From Gemmatimonadota bacterium (lineage in GTDB: Bacteria; Gemmatimonadota; Gemmatimonadetes; Gemmatimonadales; GWC2-71-9): 64,000 bases of DNA. The notes beneath the pieces are model-generated. The model saw nothing but the letters and a program-made list of their open reading frames with translations. It did no database searches and had not been told where the DNA came from. Of the stretch, positions 1-9,249 are shown in pieces. The translations under genes and the position numbers were made by a program. The stretch covers positions 1-64,000 of the forward strand of contig QHUU01000054.1 in assembly GCA_003222155.1 (NCBI GenBank), in the 5' to 3' direction. Every line of letters begins with the position of its first letter. The stretch's first letter is position 1.

Positions 1-55
<55 letters not shown>

Positions 56-200
56 GGACTATGCAGCAGAAGAACTTAGCGGACCGACTGGGGCGGTGGG
101 AGTGCCAATGTTTGCCGCTGCCGCTGCGGCGAGGTCGGCTTCATCGAGCAAGCGCGTTCGCAGTGCTATTATCCGTCTTTCCAATCCATCGAGCGCCCCA

Positions 201-1133
201 ATGCGCACCGCGTTTTCGATTGCCACCACAGCTTTCGCCGTCACGTCGCTCGTCGGACAGGAACCGTATCGGCCGCCCGTGATCGGTCGCTGGGATTTGA
301 CGCTCACGGCGAGCGACGGCCGCAAGTTGCCCTCGTGGCTCGAGGTGCAGGTCTCGGGCAATCACGTGCTGGTCGGGCGCTTCGTCGCGGTGGTGGGGAG
401 CGCTCGGCCGATTTCCAAGCTCGATTATGCGAACGACACGTTGCGATTCGCGATTCCGTCGCAGTGGGAACAAGGCAGTGACGATTTGCGGCTCGAGGCG
501 GTGCTGGCCAGCGACAGGCTGTCGGGTGCGGTGACGATGCCCGACGGGACGCGGCTGCCGATGACGGGCGTGCGCGCGCCGTCGCTGCATCGCGACGCTC
601 CGCCGCGGTGGGGCACGCCGGTGCGGCTGTTCAACGGGCGCGATCTGACGGGATGGCATCCGGGTGGCGGCGAGAATCAGTGGAAGGTGGTCGACGGCGT
701 GCTGTCGAATCAGAAGGGCGGCGCCAATCTCGTGACCGATCGGACGGTCACCGATTTCGAGCTGCACGTCGAGTTCCGTTATCCCGCGCAGGGCAACAGC
801 GGCATTTACCTGCGCGGTCGTCACGAGGTGCAGATCGAGGATCCCGATGTCGGCACTACGCCCTCCGAGGCGCTCGGGGCGATCTACGGGTTCATCGCGC
901 CCAACGAGTCAGTCGGGAAGAAGCCCGGGGAGTGGCAGACGTACGACATCACGCTGGTGGGCCGCCTGCTGACGGTGGTGCTCAACGGGCACCGGATTAT
1001 TTCTGAGCAGAACATCCCGGGGCCGACGGGTGGGGCGCTCGACAGCAACGAAGGCGCGCCGGGGCCGATCTTCTTACAGGGAGATCACGGGCCGGTGGAG
1101 TATCGCAACATCGTCCTGACTCCTGCCCGCTGA
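201..1133 (+). CDS. Secreted DUF1080 (3-keto-disaccharide hydrolase-like) protein
   Basis: The 310-residue product starts with a short signal peptide (hydrophobic residues about 3-19, ending near LVGQ). A beta-rich N-terminal module covers about 28-125. A DUF1080 domain from about 140 to the end begins with VRLFNGRDLTGW and carries the GNSGIYLRGRHEVQ stretch typical of the family. DUF1080 proteins have a concanavalin-like fold and some hydrolyse 3-keto-glycosides; the substrate here is unknown. I chose ATG 201 because it directly precedes the signal peptide, although the frame is open further upstream. It converges on the YaiO-like gene with a 4-bp gap. A second DUF1080 domain occurs in the gene at 46868. 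Confidence 0.85.
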   Translation: MRTAFSIATTAFAVTSLVGQEPYRPPVIGRWDLTLTASDGRKLPSWLEVQVSGNHVLVGRFVAVVGSARPISKLDYANDTLRFAIPSQWEQGSDDLRLEAVLASDRLSGAVTMPDGTRLPMTGVRAPSLHRDAPPRWGTPVRLFNGRDLTGWHPGGGENQWKVVDGVLSNQKGGANLVTDRTVTDFELHVEFRYPAQGNSGIYLRGRHEVQIEDPDVGTTPSEALGAIYGFIAPNESVGKKPGEWQTYDITLVGRLLTVVLNGHRIISEQNIPGPTGGALDSNEGAPGPIFLQGDHGPVEYRNIVLTPAR

Positions 1134-1137
1134 GAGC

Positions 1138-2634
1138 CTACAGCCCCTGTTGGAACCGCAACCCCAGCGTGCGATAGCGGAACCCTTCGGTCCGCGTCCC
1201 GCCGGTGGCAATCGCCACCGCGCTGTTGGTGAGCAACCCGACCAGGGCGATCTCGTTGCTCGCTCCCCACCCCCGCGTGAGCGTGAGTCCCACGTGCCAC
1301 TCCAGCTGGTGGGCGGCAGTGTCGGACACTTGCTGCGACCCGACGCCTCCGTCCACCCGCGCACCCCAGCGCGCCCGGCGCCAGTCGGCGGTGAGTCGCC
1401 CCTCGAGCACCGTGAATCGATTGGGCGCGAAGTAGCCCAGGGCTCCCGACCGGCGGTACCCCATCACTCGAGCGAACGGACCCACCTGCACGCCCGGCGC
1501 CACGCGCGCCAGCACCGCCACCACGGCCGAGTACCGGCTGTTGGAGTCCGACAGCCAGGCGCCGCCGCCGCCGGCAGACACCGACCAGCGGGGCGAGGGC
1601 GAGATATCGACGCTCCAATCGAGCGCGTCGACTATCAGCCCGCGCGCGATCAGCACCGCGGTCTCGTCGAACGGCGCCCGACTGTACCCGATGCCGCCCG
1701 CCACGAAGCGGGCGGGCCTGAGGCGCAGCCCGAGCGCCGCCGTCAGCGGCGTGGTCCCCCGGCCGATGTCGGGGTCGAGCCGTCGCGCACCCAGCCCCGC
1801 CTGCACTGCAGCCCTGGCGCCCAGGGGCGCGAAGATCTGCCCCCCAACGCCGAAGCTCGAGCCGGCAGCGACGGTATCGAACGAAGCGCGACGCCAACCG
1901 GCCCGCAGCGTGCCCCGCACCGCCGTACCGAGCGACGCCTCGTAGTACGCCTCCTGCGCCACGAACGTGTTGCCGTCGGAATCGCCCGCGCCGTCGAAGG
2001 TCGTCCGCACACTGGGCCGCACCGCGGCGCGCAGCTCCCGCTCGAGCTCGAGCACCGTGCGGTCCTGCGGCGCGAGCGCGCGCGCCCGCGCGGCGAAGCC
2101 CTCGGCGAGCGCCGGCTGTCCCTTCCAGTAGAGCGTCTGGGCGAGGCCGATCAACAGCTCCGGCTCGTCGGCGTGCCGGGCGAGCGCCTCGCGCCACAGA
2201 CCCTCCGCCCGGTCCAGGTCGCCGCTCCACGCCACCGTGCGCGCCCGGCCGGCCAGCGCATCCGTACGCTCGGGCGTGCGCGCGAGCACGGAATCGTACA
2301 GCGCGCCCGCCGCCGCCGTGCGATCCGCCCAGGCGAGCACCCGCGCATGGGCCACCATGATGTCGCCGTCGCGCGGCGCGAGCCGGCGCAGCCGGGCGAA
2401 GCGGCCCAGCGAGCGGCTCAGCTTGCCGTCCCAGCTGTCCAGTATCGCGAGCCGATACAGCGCCCGCACGTTGGTCGAGTCGGCCACGAGCGCCCGCTCG
2501 TAGGCCGCGCGCGCCGCGCGATAGTCCCCGCGCTGAAACGCCGCCTCGGCGTCGGGCAACTGCGCCGCCAGCGGACGGACAAGCCATCCCGCCGCGGCGA
2601 CGAGGAACAGCAGCACGCCGCCGGCCACCCTCAC
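1138..2634 (-). CDS. TPR / YaiO-like outer-membrane beta-barrel protein
   Basis: This 498-residue protein starts at GTG 2634, which overlaps the TGA of the upstream hydrolase gene. It has an N-terminal hydrophobic signal segment (about 3-23), TPR-type repeats rich in A/L/R with W and Y anchors (about 30-220, for example ALYRLAILDSWDGK), and a C-terminal half of alternating aromatic and glycine strands ending in LRFQQGL. A terminal aromatic-rich strand like this is typical of outer-membrane barrels, and TPR plus barrel is the YaiO architecture. It is translationally coupled to the TPR-glycoside hydrolase and lies beside a divergent GT2 locus. I infer a role in export or anchoring of a polysaccharide across the outer membrane. 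Confidence 0.75.
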   Translation of the reverse strand: MRVAGGVLLFLVAAAGWLVRPLAAQLPDAEAAFQRGDYRAARAAYERALVADSTNVRALYRLAILDSWDGKLSRSLGRFARLRRLAPRDGDIMVAHARVLAWADRTAAAGALYDSVLARTPERTDALAGRARTVAWSGDLDRAEGLWREALARHADEPELLIGLAQTLYWKGQPALAEGFAARARALAPQDRTVLELERELRAAVRPSVRTTFDGAGDSDGNTFVAQEAYYEASLGTAVRGTLRAGWRRASFDTVAAGSSFGVGGQIFAPLGARAAVQAGLGARRLDPDIGRGTTPLTAALGLRLRPARFVAGGIGYSRAPFDETAVLIARGLIVDALDWSVDISPSPRWSVSAGGGGAWLSDSNSRYSAVVAVLARVAPGVQVGPFARVMGYRRSGALGYFAPNRFTVLEGRLTADWRRARWGARVDGGVGSQQVSDTAAHQLEWHVGLTLTRGWGASNEIALVGLLTNSAVAIATGGTRTEGFRYRTLGLRFQQGL

Positions 2635-5168
2635 CAGCTCCTCCACACGTCGCGCAACGCGGCGTAGACCGGCTTGAGCCGCTCGTGCCACACCGGCTCC
2701 TCCCACGGCGCCCAGGCGTACGTCGTGCGCGCGGGCAGCCAGGCGCGTGCCGCGCCGTCGCCGCGAGCCACAGCGGCGACCGCGAAGCGGAATCCCGTGG
2801 TCACGGTGGTCTCGAAGCGGTCCGGCGGCGCGATCCGCCGCAGCACGCGACGCGACGACGGATCGGTCACGTTGAGCAATCCCCAGGCGAGCCGCACCTC
2901 GATGAGCCCCGCGTCACGGTCGTAGTACCAATCCGCCAGGCTCGAGGCGGCGGCGCGCCCGTAGCGCAGCCGGCCGCGGTTCACCCCACGCGCCGGAAAC
3001 GTCCGTCCGTCGCGCGCGATGCGCCAGCGATTCGTGGCCACGAACAGCGAATCCCACCGTCCGCCCGTAGACGCGCGCCCGAGGCTCGCTTCCCAATGAT
3101 AGAACGCGTCGAGGGTCGTGGGCCCCGCCCCGGGTCGGGGGGCCAGGTACGGGTTGTACGCCGGCGCCACCATGAGCTGCGCGTCGGTCGTGTCGTTCAA
3201 GACGAGCGCGAACTCGAACCCCACATCGCTCACGCGCGACACGCCCGGCAGCGTGCGCTCGCCCCCCCCACTTCCCTCTGTGTCGATACCGACGACGTAG
3301 CGCGTCGAGTCGAGCGGGGGCCCGCCGTCGAGCACGATGTACAGGTAGGACGGATCGGCGGCGACGCGCAAGGAGACGGCGTCGCTGCGCTGAAGTAGCG
3401 GCAGCGCCCGCCAGCGGACCGGATCGCCCCCCGGCTCAGGGGTGGCGCCGGAGTCCCCAGCGTACTCGCCCAGCAGGCCGTAATTCTGCTCCGCGTCCAT
3501 CACGTTGTGCCACAAGCGGGTGCGCTCGGCGGGCGACTCCAGATCGATAGTCACCCACGTGTGTTTGAACCACTCGTCGAGCCACGCGAACACGATGCCC
3601 CCCGCGAGACCCGCCTCCCGAATCTCCCGCGTGAGACGCACGTCGATGGCCGCCATCTCCTGCTCGTCGTGGCCGCCGTGGTGCATCCCCTCGGGCTGCA
3701 GATGCGACACGCCGCGCGACGACGGGACGCCGTACTCGGAGATGAGCAGCGGCCGCCCGGCATGATGACGCTCGAGCTCCAGCAGGTAGCCCAGGTAGTG
3801 CGACGGCCCCGCGGCGGAACGGGCCGCCCCGTATCCCGCATCGAGAGCGATGAAGTCGGGATAGTACGGATAGGCGTGGTACGCCGCGAAATAGCCGGCC
3901 ACGTCCGCCCCGGTCGGCCGTACCAGCATGGCGTCCAGCGCGTCCACGTCGTTGTCGTACTCCTGGAGCCGCGGGTTGGGCGGAAAGCCGTAGCGCTGGC
4001 GCAGGGCCTGCTCCTCTGCGCGGCTCGACTCCGTCGGATGCCGCAGCGGGTCGAGCGGCGGCCAATTGGTGTAGGCGATCGGCCGCTGCGCATGGTACGA
4101 ATCCCATTCATACCGCAGCAGATCGTCGCACTGCTCCGCCAACCACACATCAGCCGGCGTGCCGCGATCCACCGCGAGAAACTGTCCCCGATAGGAGCGA
4201 CGGCCGTGCGGCCTCCGGTTGTACGCGCGGATCGAGAACGGCTCCCACTCCCGCCCCAGCACGAACGCCAGCACATGATCCGACACGTCGGCGTCGTAGC
4301 GCCCCCATGCGTGCCCCGCCCGGGCGGCCACCAGCGCGCGACCGTGCACCACGTCCACTGCCCGTCGCATCTCACCGCGGAAGTCGGCCTTCCAGCGACG
4401 GGCGTCGTAGTCGCCCTTGGGGGGCAGCTCCGCCCACACCCCGTGGACCAGCCAGAGCGCGCGGTCGGGGTGCCCCTCGTTCCAGCGCCGCAGCGCCCGA
4501 TAAAATGCGGGCGGTAGGATCGTGTAGAGCCTCACTGTGTTGGCGTTCGCGAGGGCGATGAGCTCGAGCCAGCGTGCGTACGTCGAGTCGTCGGGAGGGA
4601 ACTGGGACGGGAACTTGCCCGGCAGTGCGGCGCCGAGGTTGACACCCTTCACGTAAAACGGCTCCCATCCTTGCGCGGTCCGCACTTCGAAACGCTCCCT
4701 GTGTGTGCGCGCGGGGATCTGCGGCTCGGGGCGCCGCGCAACCGGCCGGAGCGCGAGCCCCGAGTCGACGCCCCACGCGAGCAGTTGATCCACCGCGTCG
4801 GCATAGCCCGGCGCGAGCGCCACCGCCCGTCGCAATGCGAGCACTGCGTCGGTTCGCCGGCCCAGCCGCTCCCGGGCCACGCCCAGGCCGTACCAGCCGT
4901 CCACCGCGGTCGAATCCGCTGCCAGAGCGCGCCGGAACAGTCGCTCCGCCTCCCCGGCGCGCCCCTGACGCAGCAGCACCAACCCGGCGCCGATCTCGGG
5001 ATCGGGTGCGCCCGGACACAGCGCTTGAGCCGCGGCGAACTGGGCAGCCGCGGGCTCGAGCGCCCCGGCGCGGTAGGCGCGCCACCCGCTGTCGACGGCC
5101 TCGGAGGCCGCCCGAGGACAGACGACGGTGGGGTGCTGCGCGTGCAGGGCCACGAGCAGGCTGAGCAT
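2631..5168 (-). CDS. TPR protein with glycoside-hydrolase-like TIM-barrel domain
   Basis: The 845-residue protein begins at ATG 5168 with a short hydrophobic segment. It has TPR repeats (about 20-150, for example GWYGLGVARERLGRRTDAVLALRRAV). A TIM-barrel region like GH2/GH5 family C-termini covers about 180-570 and includes YVKGVNLGAALPGKFP and LLISEYGVPSSRG near residue 474, where the Glu of SEYG sits where a catalytic nucleophile would. A beta-sandwich-like tail rich in W, R and D follows. The long upstream frame was trimmed because it lacks signal-peptide character. Its partners (YaiO-like barrel, divergent GT2 synthase) suggest trimming or modification of an exported polysaccharide; no substrate can be read from sequence. 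Confidence 0.72.
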   Translation of the reverse strand: MLSLLVALHAQHPTVVCPRAASEAVDSGWRAYRAGALEPAAAQFAAAQALCPGAPDPEIGAGLVLLRQGRAGEAERLFRRALAADSTAVDGWYGLGVARERLGRRTDAVLALRRAVALAPGYADAVDQLLAWGVDSGLALRPVARRPEPQIPARTHRERFEVRTAQGWEPFYVKGVNLGAALPGKFPSQFPPDDSTYARWLELIALANANTVRLYTILPPAFYRALRRWNEGHPDRALWLVHGVWAELPPKGDYDARRWKADFRGEMRRAVDVVHGRALVAARAGHAWGRYDADVSDHVLAFVLGREWEPFSIRAYNRRPHGRRSYRGQFLAVDRGTPADVWLAEQCDDLLRYEWDSYHAQRPIAYTNWPPLDPLRHPTESSRAEEQALRQRYGFPPNPRLQEYDNDVDALDAMLVRPTGADVAGYFAAYHAYPYYPDFIALDAGYGAARSAAGPSHYLGYLLELERHHAGRPLLISEYGVPSSRGVSHLQPEGMHHGGHDEQEMAAIDVRLTREIREAGLAGGIVFAWLDEWFKHTWVTIDLESPAERTRLWHNVMDAEQNYGLLGEYAGDSGATPEPGGDPVRWRALPLLQRSDAVSLRVAADPSYLYIVLDGGPPLDSTRYVVGIDTEGSGGGERTLPGVSRVSDVGFEFALVLNDTTDAQLMVAPAYNPYLAPRPGAGPTTLDAFYHWEASLGRASTGGRWDSLFVATNRWRIARDGRTFPARGVNRGRLRYGRAAASSLADWYYDRDAGLIEVRLAWGLLNVTDPSSRRVLRRIAPPDRFETTVTTGFRFAVAAVARGDGAARAWLPARTTYAWAPWEEPVWHERLKPVYAALRDVWRSW

Positions 5169-5204
5169 GGCGGTCGGACAACATAATGAAAGTCGTGCGG
5201 CGCT

Positions 5205-6044
5205 ATGGCATTCGCGCCCCGCCTTTCCAATCTTGTGACCATGTCGGTGGACCCCACGCCCGGCGAGCTGCCGCCGGGGCTCCTGGCCGAGTACCTGGAG
5301 AGCGCCGGCACGCAGTTGCGGGTACTGGCCGAGCTGGCGGACCGCCTGGCGAGGGTGGGCAACGACGCCGAGGCGCTGGATCGGCTGCGCCGCGAGACCC
5401 ACAAGATCCGCGGCTCGGCCGGGTCATACGGCTTCTGGGAAGCGTCCCGGCTCGCGGCCGGGATGGAGGAGACCGCGAAGGACTGGGTGGCCCGGCCCGA
5501 TGACCTCGACCTGGACCGCGGCTCGGTAGCGCAGTGGTTCGTGATGCAGCTCGCCGAGGCGTTGCAGCTCGAGCCTCCGCTCGCGGAGGAGCGCTCCTCT
5601 CGACCGGCCGACGCGGCTCCGCCCCGGCCGACTCCTCCCGCTCCCCCACCGGCCGGTACCGGGGCGGTCGCGCCCGAAGTGATCGTCGTGGAGGACGACC
5701 CGGCACTGGCGGGTCTGCTCGAGTACGGCCTGCGCGCCCGCGGCTACCGGTTCGTGAGCTTCCGCAACGGACGGGAGGCCCTGGACGCCCTGCTCGCCCT
5801 GGACGTGGCCGACCTGCAGCCCCTGCTGCTGCTCGACGTGGACCTCCCGGCACTCGACGGATACTCCATCCTCGAGACGCTCACGCGGGAGCGTCCGGGG
5901 CAATACCGCGTCGTGTTCACGACGGTGCACGGGGACGAGTCGGAGCAGCTGCGCGGGCTCGAGGCGGGGGCGCTCGACTACCTGGTGAAGCCGATCAGCC
6001 TGCGGGTCGCCCTCGAGAAAATCCGCCGTTGGGTCGGGCGGTGA
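5205..6044 (+). CDS. Hpt-receiver (phosphotransfer and response-regulator) protein
   Basis: The 279-residue protein has an N-terminal Hpt domain with THKIRGSAGSYGF, the His at about residue 66 being the phosphate acceptor. A Pro/Ala-rich linker (about 125-155) leads to a C-terminal receiver domain with VVEDDPAL, the acceptor Asp in LLLLDVDLPALDG (about 211), TTVHGD and the VKP lysine. There is no DNA-binding output domain, so it probably signals through protein contact. ATG 5241 (MSVDPT) is an equally possible start. It heads a plus-strand operon with the HEAT and GT2 genes, so I infer it controls polysaccharide synthesis. The 36-bp gap to the divergent hydrolase gene leaves little room for separate promoters. 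Confidence 0.87.
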   Translation: MAFAPRLSNLVTMSVDPTPGELPPGLLAEYLESAGTQLRVLAELADRLARVGNDAEALDRLRRETHKIRGSAGSYGFWEASRLAAGMEETAKDWVARPDDLDLDRGSVAQWFVMQLAEALQLEPPLAEERSSRPADAAPPRPTPPAPPPAGTGAVAPEVIVVEDDPALAGLLEYGLRARGYRFVSFRNGREALDALLALDVADLQPLLLLDVDLPALDGYSILETLTRERPGQYRVVFTTVHGDESEQLRGLEAGALDYLVKPISLRVALEKIRRWVGR

Positions 6045-7102
6045 CGGCCCGCCACTTCCTCGCCGTCGTCGCGCTGGTGCAGGGCGTGCTGCTCGCCGCG
6101 CTCCTGATCCTCATTGTGCTCAATCGCTGGTTTCGGCTGCGCCGCCGCGCGCGCGTCCACCCCCGCCGGCTGGCGGTCGAGGGGGTCATGCAGCGCTGGG
6201 CCCTCGGACAGGCGGACGTGCGGGTGGTGCTGGCGCAGCTGGCCCGGCTGCCCGTCTCGCTCGCCGTTGAGGCCCTCGTGAGCTGGTCGGCGCGGGTGCC
6301 GGGCGACCGCTGGCGCCGGCTCGCGACGGCGCTCGAGGGTGAGTGGTGGGCGCGGATGGTGCGCACCAACAGCCGGTCGGCCCGGTGGTGGAAGCGCCTC
6401 GAAGCCGCACGCTTCCTGTCGGTCGCCGCCACCCCGGCCGATACCGCGCGCGTCCTCAAGCTGCTGCGCGATCCGCATCCCGCGGTGCACATCGCCGCCG
6501 TGGCGACGCTGGAGCGGGTGGAGAGCGCCGCCCTCGTCACCGCCGCGCTCGAACGGCTGCCCCAGCTCGCGCCGACCGTGGGCGCGTACTACGCCGGGAT
6601 GCTGCGGCACTCGCGCGCCGTGGTGGTGCAGCTGCTGCTCACCCGGCTCTCCCGCACCGACGACCCCGTGCTCGCGCGCCTCACCGAGTTCGCCGCGCGC
6701 CTGCAGGAGCCTGCGTTGCGCGAGTCGTTGACGGCGCTCGCCGGCCACTCGGACGCCGAAGTGCGCACCCAGGTGGCGCGGGCGCTGGGCGCCTTCCCGC
6801 ACCCGGCGTCGATCGCCGCGCTGACCCGGCTCGTCGAGGACGCGCGCTGGCCGGTACGCGCCCAGGCGGCGCGCTCGCTCGGCATGCTGGCCGACCCCGC
6901 GAGCCTGCCGTTGTTGCGCGCAGCCCTGCGAGACGAGACCTGGTGGGTACGAATGCGCACCGGCCTCGCCCTCACCCGCTTCGGCCCGTCGGGACGGAAC
7001 GCCTTGCTCGACGCTGAAGTGGGCGCGGACCCGAACGCCCGCGACATGGCCCGCCTGGTCCTCGGGCTCTCCTCCCAGGCGCTCGCGGAGTTCGCCGCGT
7101 GA
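6041..7102 (+). CDS. Membrane-anchored HEAT-repeat protein
   Basis: GTG 6041 overlaps the TGA of the receiver gene by 4 bp. The 353-residue product has one N-terminal membrane helix (about residues 8-25, LAVVALVQGVLLAALLILIV), a basic stretch after it, and then HEAT repeats, for example VLKLLRDPHPAVHIAAVATLERV and ALTRLVEDARWPVRAQAARSLGML. HEAT repeats are protein-interaction scaffolds. The topology places the repeats in the cytoplasm next to the GT2 enzyme encoded by the overlapping downstream gene, so I infer that it links the Hpt-receiver protein to the synthase. Confidence 0.82.
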   Translation: MTARHFLAVVALVQGVLLAALLILIVLNRWFRLRRRARVHPRRLAVEGVMQRWALGQADVRVVLAQLARLPVSLAVEALVSWSARVPGDRWRRLATALEGEWWARMVRTNSRSARWWKRLEAARFLSVAATPADTARVLKLLRDPHPAVHIAAVATLERVESAALVTAALERLPQLAPTVGAYYAGMLRHSRAVVVQLLLTRLSRTDDPVLARLTEFAARLQEPALRESLTALAGHSDAEVRTQVARALGAFPHPASIAALTRLVEDARWPVRAQAARSLGMLADPASLPLLRAALRDETWWVRMRTGLALTRFGPSGRNALLDAEVGADPNARDMARLVLGLSSQALAEFAA

Positions 7103-8502
7103 GCGAGATCATCCGCGATGCGAATTTCGCGATCCTGTTCTACTTCCTGGCGCTGAACTCTTTCTACGCGCTGCTGCTGGTGCTCTCGATCCCGGAGATC
7201 TGGGAGCAGACCCGGCTCGCGGAGGACGAGGACTTCCAGCGGCTGATGCAGAGCGATGCCCTGCCGCCGATCACGATCCTGGTGCCTGCGTACAACGAGC
7301 AGAAGACCATCGAGGCCAGCGTGACGGCGATCCTGGCGCTCCACTACCGCAACTACGAGGTAGTGGTGGTCAACGACGGATCGAAGGACGAGACGCTGGA
7401 GGCGCTGCGCCACGCCTTCGACCTGTACGAGATCCCGCGCACCTACCCCGAGACCATCCCCACCAAGCCGCTGCTCGCCTTGTACCGCTCCCGCACGCGC
7501 ACCAAGCTCGTCGTGATCGACAAGGAGAACGGCGGCAAGGCGGACTCGCTCAATGCGGCGATCAACGCGAGCCGCTTCCCGCTGGTCATCGCCGTGGACG
7601 CCGATACCCTGATCGAGCCCGATGCGCTGCTGCGGCTTACCCGTCCCTTTCTGCTGGGCCGCCGGATCGCCGCGGTGGGCGGCACGGTCCGGGTGGCGAA
7701 CGGCTGCGTCGTGAAGCACGGCCAGGTGACGGACGCGCGCGTCCCGCGCCGCCTGCTCGCGGGAATTCAGGTGGTCGAGTATCTGCGCGCGTTTCTGTTC
7801 GGCCGGCTCGGCTGGAATCGACTGGGCGGCAACCTGATCATCTCCGGCGCGTTCGGCCTGTTCCGCAAGGATCATCTCTTGGCGGTCGGGGGCTATGACG
7901 CCACCAGCATCGTCGAAGACCTGGACCTCGTCGTGCGGCTGCACCGCTACCTGCGGAGCCGTAAGGTCCGCTACGAGATCCCGTTCATTCCCGACCCGGT
8001 GGCCTGGACCGAGGTGCCCGAGAGCCTGCGGGTGCTCGCCCGTCAGCGCGAGCGGTGGCAGCGCGGCCTCGTGGCCGCCATGTGGCAATACCGCGGCATG
8101 CTCTTCAACCCCCGGTACGGACGCGTCGGGTTGATCGCAGTCCCGTTCTACGCGTTCGGCGAGATGCTGGCTCCACTCGTCGAGGTGTTTGGGTACGGCA
8201 TCACCGTGGCCGGGTTGGCGCTCGGCGTGGTGAACGTCCCGTTCGCGCTGTTGTTCATCCTGGTGGCGTGGGGCTACGGCATGCTGCTCTCGCTGTGGGC
8301 GGTGGTGCTCGAGGAGGTGAGCTTCCGCCGCTACCGCCGCGTGGGCGATCTGGTGCGGCTGCTGCTGTTCGCCACGCTGGAGACCGTCGGCTACCGCCAG
8401 TGCGGCGTGTGGTGGCGCCTGCGGGCGTTCTTTGCGACCGGCGGGCGCAAGCACGTGTGGGGCGAAATGACGCGCCGGGGCTTCGAGACGGCGACGAAGT
8501 AA
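7099..8502 (+). CDS. Family 2 processive-type membrane glycosyltransferase
   Basis: The 467-residue protein starts at GTG 7099, overlapping the HEAT gene. It has an N-terminal membrane helix (about 10-28), then a GT2 domain: [45 protein letters not shown], the acceptor-site pair E273-D274 in SIVEDLDLV, and a Q-R-E-R-W motif at 316-320. Several C-terminal membrane helices (about 347-425) follow. D, D, ED and Q(Q/R)xRW motifs with flanking helices are the hallmarks of cellulose, chitin and PNAG-type synthases. The exported polymer cannot be named from sequence. The last gene of the signal-controlled cluster before upp. Confidence 0.88.
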   Translation: MSEIIRDANFAILFYFLALNSFYALLLVLSIPEIWEQTRLAEDEDFQRLMQSDALPPITILVPAYNEQKTIEASVTAILALHYRNYEVVVVNDGSKDETLEALRHAFDLYEIPRTYPETIPTKPLLALYRSRTRTKLVVIDKENGGKADSLNAAINASRFPLVIAVDADTLIEPDALLRLTRPFLLGRRIAAVGGTVRVANGCVVKHGQVTDARVPRRLLAGIQVVEYLRAFLFGRLGWNRLGGNLIISGAFGLFRKDHLLAVGGYDATSIVEDLDLVVRLHRYLRSRKVRYEIPFIPDPVAWTEVPESLRVLARQRERWQRGLVAAMWQYRGMLFNPRYGRVGLIAVPFYAFGEMLAPLVEVFGYGITVAGLALGVVNVPFALLFILVAWGYGMLLSLWAVVLEEVSFRRYRRVGDLVRLLLFATLETVGYRQCGVWWRLRAFFATGGRKHVWGEMTRRGFETATK

Positions 8503-8516
8503 GTAGCTTCCCGCCC

Positions 8517-9161
8517 ATGTCCCATCCTCAGTTCCCGAACCTGACGGTGCTGACGCATCCGCTCATCCAGCACAAGCTCGCCATCCTGCGGGACAAGAAC
8601 ACCACGACCAAGGACTTCAAGCAGCTCGTGAACGAGATCGCCATGCTGATGGCGTACGAGGTCACCAAGGACCTGCCGCTCGAGCCCACGGACGTGGACA
8701 CGCCGCTCGAGCACACGCGGGGCGTGCGGGTGGCGGGGAAGAAGCTCGCGCTCGTGCCGATCCTGCGCGCCGGACTCGGCATGGTGGAGGGGATCGCGCA
8801 GCTGATCCCGTCGGCGCGCGTGGGGCACATCGGCATCTACCGCGAGCACGACACGCTCCAGCCCGTCGATTACTACTTCAAGATCCCCGAAGGGCGCGAC
8901 GCGCGCGACTTCTTCGTGCTCGACCCGATGCTGGCCACGGGGGGCTCGGCGGTGGACGCCGTGAGCGCGCTCAAGCACGCCGGCGCGCAGCGCATCCGGT
9001 TTCTCTGTCTCGTCGCGGCGCCCGAGGGCACGCGCCGCATGCTCGAGCACCACCCCGACGTGCCGATCTTCGCCGCGGCGCTCGACCGCGAGCTGAACGA
9101 GCACGGCTACATCCTCCCGGGGCTGGGAGATGCGGGGGACCGGCTGTTCGGAACGCGCTAG
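8517..9161 (+). CDS. upp: Uracil phosphoribosyltransferase
   Basis: The 214-residue protein matches the Upp family along its whole length. It begins [22 protein letters not shown], has [13 protein letters not shown] in the middle, and carries the PRPP loop [16 protein letters not shown]. The C-terminal [14 protein letters not shown] is the uracil-binding end. It converts uracil and PRPP to UMP in pyrimidine salvage. It starts 14 bp after the glycosyltransferase gene, which may be simple read-through rather than functional linkage. Confidence 0.96.
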   Translation: MSHPQFPNLTVLTHPLIQHKLAILRDKNTTTKDFKQLVNEIAMLMAYEVTKDLPLEPTDVDTPLEHTRGVRVAGKKLALVPILRAGLGMVEGIAQLIPSARVGHIGIYREHDTLQPVDYYFKIPEGRDARDFFVLDPMLATGGSAVDAVSALKHAGAQRIRFLCLVAAPEGTRRMLEHHPDVPIFAAALDRELNEHGYILPGLGDAGDRLFGTR

Positions 9162-9177
9162 GGGCCCCGATCCCCAG

Positions 9178-9249
9178 TTGACATTTAACGTCACTTTTGT
9201 ATTTTATGACGTAATTCGTCATATCAAACAAATGTGACATAAAATGTCC
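9178..9249 (+). promoter_or_regulatory. satD promoter with three phased palindromic operators
   Basis: Three 15-bp palindromes of form TGACR-N5-YGTCA lie at 9179-9193 (TGACATTTAACGTCA), 9207-9221 (TGACGTAATTCGTCA) and 9235-9249 (TGACATAAAATGTCC). Their centres (9186, 9214, 9242) are exactly 28 bp apart. A plausible sigma-70 promoter, TTGACA at 9178-9183 and TATTTT at 9200-9205, overlaps the first site, and the third covers the ATG of the SatD-like gene. The block is strikingly AT-rich in a high-GC region. I infer cooperative autorepression by the SatD-like protein, which ends in a helix-turn-helix-like segment. Confidence 0.72.

Noticed and set aside
1150-2667. A 505-codon plus-strand frame opposite the YaiO-like gene
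   Set aside because: The product is Pro/Arg/His-rich, while the minus strand has a signal peptide, TPRs and barrel strands.
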